From JBMZCV01 sp049613665 (GTDB lineage Bacteria > Bacteroidota > Bacteroidia > Chitinophagales > UBA2359): a stretch of DNA of 46,117 bases. The DNA is taken from positions 1 to 46,117 of the forward strand of contig JBMZCV010000016.1 in assembly GCA_049613665.1 (NCBI GenBank), given 5' to 3'. Below, piece by piece: positions 42,355 through 46,117 of this stretch (position 1 is its first letter; each line of letters opens with the position of its first letter). The notes under the pieces were generated by a model. It was given only the letters and a program-made list of their open reading frames with translations, searched no databases and was not told the DNA's origin. Made by a program: the position numbers and the translations under genes.

Positions 42355-44103
42355 ATGTATAGGACGCACACTTGCGGCGAGTTGCGTATCGCCAATATAG
42401 ATGAACCGATAACCCTGAGTGGTTGGGTACAACGCACACGAGAGTTTGGAGGCATGACATTTGTTGATTTGCGAGACCGCTATGGCATCACGCAATTGGT
42501 ATTTAATATGAGTACTGATGCTGATTTGTGCCAACGTGCAGGAAAGTTAGGCCGTGAATTTGTGGTACAAATAAGCGGAACAGTAGCTGAAAGAAGCAAC
42601 AAAAATCCCAAATTGCCAACAGGCGATATCGAAATTATAGTTACCTCACTTGATATTTTGAATGTATCGAAAGTTCCACCTTTCACAATAGCAGACGACA
42701 CAGATGGCGGCGATGACTTGCGTATGAAATATCGCTATCTTGACCTTAGACGAACTGCCATACAACAAAATATTATTTTGCGTCATCGAGTAGCACAAGA
42801 AGCTCGTCAATATTTGTGTCAGCGAGATTTCTTAGAAATAGAAACGCCTTTTCTTATCAAAAGTACGCCAGAAGGTGCAAGAGACTTTGTTGTGCCTTCT
42901 CGTATGAATCCTGGCCAATTTTACGCTTTGCCACAGTCACCCCAAACTTTCAAACAGTTGTTGATGGTGGCTGGCTACGACAAATACTTTCAGATAGTTC
43001 GTTGCTTTCGTGACGAAGATTTGCGGGCCGACCGTCAGCCAGAGTTTACACAAATAGACTGCGAAATGGCTTTTATTGATAGAGAAACCATTTTGCAAAC
43101 TTTTGAAGGCTTGTTGCGTCATATTACGCTCAAAATCAAAAACTACGATTTGGGCGAAATTGAGCGAATGAGCTACGACGATGCTATGCGTTTTTATGGA
43201 AACGACAAGCCAGATACTCGCTTTGATATGCAGCTAGTAGAGCTAAATGATATAGCTCAAAACAAGGATTTTGCTATTTTCAACAATGCCGAACTTGTAG
43301 TAGGTGTTTGTGCAAAAGGTGCTGCTAATTATACACGCAAACAGCTAGATGCTATCACAAATTGGATGAAACGTCCGCAAATTGGAGCAAAAGGTTTAGT
43401 TTGGGTAAAATGTAATGCAGATGGCTCTTACAAATCAACGGTTAAGAAATTTTATGACCAAGATGATTTGAAAGCGTGGGCAACTAAAATGGGTGCTGAA
43501 GCAGGCGATTTAATGCTTGTATTGTCGGGCGACACAGCTAAAGTTCGCAAACAAGCGAGCGAATTGCGTTTGAAAATGGGTGAACAACTCGGTTTACGCA
43601 AAAATGATGAATTTAAAGCACTTTGGGTCTTAGATTTTCCATTGTTGGATTATGACGAAGAATCTGGACATTGGCATCCATGTCACCATCCATTTACACG
43701 TCCGAAAGTAGGCTGGGAAAATATGGAATGGGCAGACATTAAAGCAGAAGCTTACGATTTGGTGCTGAATGGCAACGAAATTGCAGGAGGTTCTATCAGA
43801 ATTCATGAGCGTCATTTGCAAGAAAAAATGTTCGATTTATTGGGCATGAGCAAAGAAGAAGCAGAAGAAAAATTTGGATTCCTCATGGGAGCTTTCGAAT
43901 ATGGTGCGCCTCCTCATGGTGGCATTGCTTTTGGTTTCGACCGTTTGTGTGCTCTTTTGGGCGGCCAAGAAAGCATTAGAGATTTTATCGCATTTCCGAA
44001 AAACAACAGCGGCCGTGATACTATGATTGATGCTCCTTCTTTGATTGACGATGTGCAATATAAAGAGCTACATATCGCTACAACGGTAGAAGAAAAAGTG
44101 TAA
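42355..44103 (+). CDS. aspS: aspartyl-tRNA synthetase
   Basis: This class II synthetase charges tRNA-Asp (and tRNA-Asn if non-discriminating). The N-terminal OB-fold anticodon-binding domain contains SGWVQRTREFGGMTFVDLRD. Class II motif 2 is FRDEDLRADRQPEFTQID at 218-235. The bacterial-type GAD insertion domain follows (about 290-420), and motif 3 is GGIAFGFDRLCALLGG near 530-546. The length of 582 residues is normal for the bacterial type. The start MYRTHTCGELR is standard. Confidence 0.97.
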   Translation: MYRTHTCGELRIANIDEPITLSGWVQRTREFGGMTFVDLRDRYGITQLVFNMSTDADLCQRAGKLGREFVVQISGTVAERSNKNPKLPTGDIEIIVTSLDILNVSKVPPFTIADDTDGGDDLRMKYRYLDLRRTAIQQNIILRHRVAQEARQYLCQRDFLEIETPFLIKSTPEGARDFVVPSRMNPGQFYALPQSPQTFKQLLMVAGYDKYFQIVRCFRDEDLRADRQPEFTQIDCEMAFIDRETILQTFEGLLRHITLKIKNYDLGEIERMSYDDAMRFYGNDKPDTRFDMQLVELNDIAQNKDFAIFNNAELVVGVCAKGAANYTRKQLDAITNWMKRPQIGAKGLVWVKCNADGSYKSTVKKFYDQDDLKAWATKMGAEAGDLMLVLSGDTAKVRKQASELRLKMGEQLGLRKNDEFKALWVLDFPLLDYDEESGHWHPCHHPFTRPKVGWENMEWADIKAEAYDLVLNGNEIAGGSIRIHERHLQEKMFDLLGMSKEEAEEKFGFLMGAFEYGAPPHGGIAFGFDRLCALLGGQESIRDFIAFPKNNSGRDTMIDAPSLIDDVQYKELHIATTVEEKV

Positions 44104-44122
44104 AAAAAACTTTTTTTATTTG

Positions 44123-44165
44123 AAAAAGGCATGTCAAAACAAAAAAATGACATGCCTTTTTTATT
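44123..44165. terminator. bidirectional terminator after aspS
   Basis: AAAAAGGCATGTCA (44123-44136) pairs perfectly with 44048+100, that is 44148-44161, around an 11-nt loop, and a T run follows. It lies between convergent genes. Confidence 0.85.
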
Positions 44166-44203
44166 TTTTTGCAAAAAAACAACTAAAAATTCAAAACCAA
44201 AAG

Positions 44204-45223
44204 CTACCCAAGAAACTCCGCTTTTTCATACATATTTTCAATCAGTTCTACCACTTTTAAGCCATCATAAGCATTAGTCATAATTTTTTCTCTTCCATTC
44301 AAAGCCTGCACCACATTATTAATTACCTTATCGTGATTCGACATAGAACCTTCATAAAAACCATAATTATTTGCAGGGTTTGAACTCGGCAAATTGCTAA
44401 TTTCTATATCTTTAATCGCTTGATAATCAATAGTATTCAAATATTTTCCGCCAATTTTCAGCGTTCCATTTTCGGCAAAAACCGTGATAGAACCTTCCAT
44501 ATTTTGCCGAAAAGCAGCCGTTGTATAGTTGAAACTACCGATAGCTTTACTCTTTTTGAAACGCAAAATAAAATGGCCTGTATCTTCAAAATCTATCAAA
44601 CTTTGATGATTAGCATTTTTGGTCACGCCTTGCAACACCTCAAAATCGCCAAACAAATAATAGGCTATATCAATGAAATGACTATATTGCGTAAACAAAG
44701 TGCCGCCATCTAAGCTTTTCGTACCTTTCCAATCTGACTGACGATAGTAGGCTTCATTTCTATTCCAAAAACAATTGATAGTTACAGAATAAATCTGTCC
44801 AAGCTTTTTCGACAATAACAGTTGCTTTACAGCTTGCACAGGCGGATTGAAACGATTTTGTTTCACCACAAACAAAGCTCTATTATAATCTAAAGCGGTT
44901 CGTATGAGGTCTTCGCAATGCTCTTTGCAAATCGTCATTGGTTTTTCTATCAAAACATGCTTGCCAGCTTCGAGTGCTTGCAAAGAAATATCATAATGTG
45001 TGCCATTTGGCGAACATACTACCACAATATCCACGTTTTCATCTTCCAACACCTCACACAAACTTCCATAGGCTTTTGCATTAAAATCTATCGCAAATTG
45101 CTCACTTCGTTCCGCTTTTATGTCATAACCACCTAGTAGCCTTGCCTCTTTCTGTGCCAAAATATGTCGAGCATGTCGTTGAGCAATGTGTCCACAACCT
45201 ACAATGGCAAAATGTATATTCAT
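44204..45223 (-). CDS. Gfo/Idh/MocA-family oxidoreductase
   Basis: This NAD(P)-dependent oxidoreductase starts with the Rossmann motif AIVGCGHIAQRHARHI. VCSPNGTHYD and EKPM (the catalytic Lys-Pro of the family) follow, then a C-terminal beta domain with LDGGTLFTQYSHFIDI. The segments KQNRFNPPVQAVKQLL and WNRNEAYYRQSDWKGT recall nucleotide-sugar dehydrogenases such as WlbA/WbpB, so a role in surface sugar synthesis is plausible. The frame is open to 45241, but a start at 45223 (MNIHFAIVG) places the first strand at the N-terminus as usual. It lies 44 bp after the HD-domain gene on the same strand. Confidence 0.88.
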   Translation of the reverse strand: MNIHFAIVGCGHIAQRHARHILAQKEARLLGGYDIKAERSEQFAIDFNAKAYGSLCEVLEDENVDIVVVCSPNGTHYDISLQALEAGKHVLIEKPMTICKEHCEDLIRTALDYNRALFVVKQNRFNPPVQAVKQLLLSKKLGQIYSVTINCFWNRNEAYYRQSDWKGTKSLDGGTLFTQYSHFIDIAYYLFGDFEVLQGVTKNANHQSLIDFEDTGHFILRFKKSKAIGSFNYTTAAFRQNMEGSITVFAENGTLKIGGKYLNTIDYQAIKDIEISNLPSSNPANNYGFYEGSMSNHDKVINNVVQALNGREKIMTNAYDGLKVVELIENMYEKAEFLG

Positions 45224-45267
45224 AAGTCTTTTTTTTCCCAAAAATAAAACAATTGATAACTATTCGT

Positions 45268-45906
45268 TTACAAACTACATTCTGCTAGCATTTTTTGCAT
45301 TTGTGCCAAATTTTGTGCTTTTTGAGTTGCCAATAATATTTGTCCTGATTTGGTTTTATATCGGTGCGATTTCAAAAAAGCAATGCCATATTCTAGCCAC
45401 TGTCGATGGCTAAATATTTGCCTTTGTGTTATAGCCCATTCTTTTCGCAACAATTGGCTACGCTCCCAATAATTGATGCTACCCAAATTGACAAGGTCGG
45501 CATCACACAAAATAGATTCTAACAAATTTGTAGGTTGTTGTGGCATTTTTGTTGCCAAGATGCAATGTATCACTTCTTTTATAGCTTTTTTAGGATACTT
45601 CATTTTTTTTAAAAACTCTTGTGCCAATTCTGCACTTTTTTCCTCATGGTTTTGCCACGAATATATATAGCCTATGTCGTGTAAACAAGCAGCTAATTCT
45701 AAAATTTCTTGTTGCGACTGACTTAATTTTAAATGTTGTCCCAAAATTGAGCAAGCATTTATTGTATCTAGTGTGTGTGTATAATCATGATATATATATA
45801 TTGAAGGCAACTGTTTTTCAAAAAGTTTGGCAACATATTCTTTGGCAATTTGCAAAATATAAGATTCCCTTAAATTATTTATCATATAGTCGTGCGTACT
45901 AACCAT
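45268..45906 (-). CDS. HD-domain metal-dependent phosphohydrolase
   Basis: This 212-residue soluble protein has the HD superfamily metal ligands: His44 in YHDYTHTL, His76-Asp77 in CLHDIGYI, a likely His at 87 or 114, and Asp135/137 in CDADLVNL. Family members hydrolyse phosphoester bonds in nucleotides or signalling molecules. The substrate is undetermined. It reads with the oxidoreductase gene 44 bp downstream, possibly as one transcript. The upstream side holds a family B fragment. Confidence 0.85.
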   Translation of the reverse strand: MVSTHDYMINNLRESYILQIAKEYVAKLFEKQLPSIYIYHDYTHTLDTINACSILGQHLKLSQSQQEILELAACLHDIGYIYSWQNHEEKSAELAQEFLKKMKYPKKAIKEVIHCILATKMPQQPTNLLESILCDADLVNLGSINYWERSQLLRKEWAITQRQIFSHRQWLEYGIAFLKSHRYKTKSGQILLATQKAQNLAQMQKMLAECSL

Positions 45907-45926
45907 AGGCTATATTTTTTTTAGGT

Positions 45927-45975
45927 GCCAAGCACTATTTAATAAATTGAACGATTTGTGCTAATGTATTAAGTA
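45927..45975 (+). repeat. family B repeat fragment
   Basis: AGCACTATTTAATAAATTGA then ACGATTTGTGCTAATGTATTAAGTAC resembles the left half of the copies at 23662 and 42238. The right half with TGTTAGCTT is absent. Confidence 0.4.
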
Positions 45976-46046
45976 CACTATAATTTAAATAATCAGAAGT
46001 TTTAAATGTGTTTTTATTAAATGTTATTCATTTAATAAAAACGACA

Positions 46047-46085
46047 ACCCTCGCCGTTGCTATGTGTTATCACCAGCAACTAAAA
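46047..46085 (-). repeat. family C repeat, copy 2
   Basis: On the minus strand this reads TTTTAGTTGCTGGTGATAAC then ACATAGCAACGGCGAGGGT, matching 35004-35042. The flanking TTTAAAACTCCTTATTTAG also resembles TTTAAAACACGCTATTTAC before copy 1. The copy lies at the window edge, so its full extent is not visible. Confidence 0.55.
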
Positions 46086-46117
46086 ACTAAATAAGGAGTT
46101 TTAAACTCATTTTTTTC

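Overview
The window is a low-GC chromosomal segment from a member of the Bacteroidota. The evidence is three exported proteins ending in type IX secretion (T9SS) type A sorting domains, A-rich leaders without Shine-Dalgarno sites, several TAnnTTTG-like -7 promoter boxes, and Bacteroidota-type family members such as nDsbD-like lipid-free periplasmic proteins, a LuxC-like acyl-CoA reductase and DUF7619-type domains. A gliding or surface-associated Cytophagales/Saprospirales-like organism is plausible, but the genus cannot be read from the sequence.

Layout. 1-5.7 kb: murB (minus), a thioredoxin-like lipoprotein, asd, a long metallophosphoesterase and a small membrane protein. 6.3-8.7 kb: a large secreted protein with a lysyl-oxidase catalytic domain that keeps the copper-binding HxHxH and both residues that form the LTQ cofactor in animal enzymes. 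9.2-13.1 kb: fumC, purU and a convergent pyk. 13.7-15.8 kb (minus): two nDsbD-like periplasmic proteins, one of them a double-domain form whose second cysteine pair is lost. 15.8-17.1 kb: an AT-rich gene-free kilobase, then two identical tRNA-Asn genes duplicated together with their terminators. 17.3-21 kb: a PfkB kinase, a two-gene accessory cassette (DUF6978-like and DUF1828/DUF1829-like) with a shared 13-nt start-proximal motif, then murF. 21-26 kb: LuxC-like reductase, membrane GT2 glycosyltransferase, secreted coiled-coil protein, secreted amidotransferase-fold-like protein. 26.2-28.3 kb: an overlapping RloA/RloB (AbiL-like) pair, a probable phage-defence unit. 28.4-34.7 kb: acyl-CoA ligase, prfA, aldehyde dehydrogenase and a helical-repeat protein. 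35.3-42.1 kb: two paralogous plant-type leucine-rich-repeat T9SS proteins, sharing promoters and a tail of 837 bp with one mismatch. 42.3-46.1 kb: aspS, a Gfo/Idh/MocA oxidoreductase and an HD-domain hydrolase.

The intergenic space carries structure that the genes do not explain. Family A is a MITE-like element of about 180 bp. Two copies have terminal inverted repeats of 16 bp and apparent 6-bp target duplications, two diverged copies share the core, and a perfect 69-nt palindrome after prfA contains its inner arms. Family B is a degenerate hairpin sequence with the motif TGTTAGCTT, often placed just before genes. Family C is a short, GC-richer repeat seen twice in opposite orientation. Most convergent gene pairs are separated by long perfect bidirectional terminator hairpins.

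Most housekeeping calls are secure from motifs. The most noteworthy items are the bacterial lysyl oxidase, the MITE family, the recently homogenised LRR gene tails, and the accessory cassette before murF.
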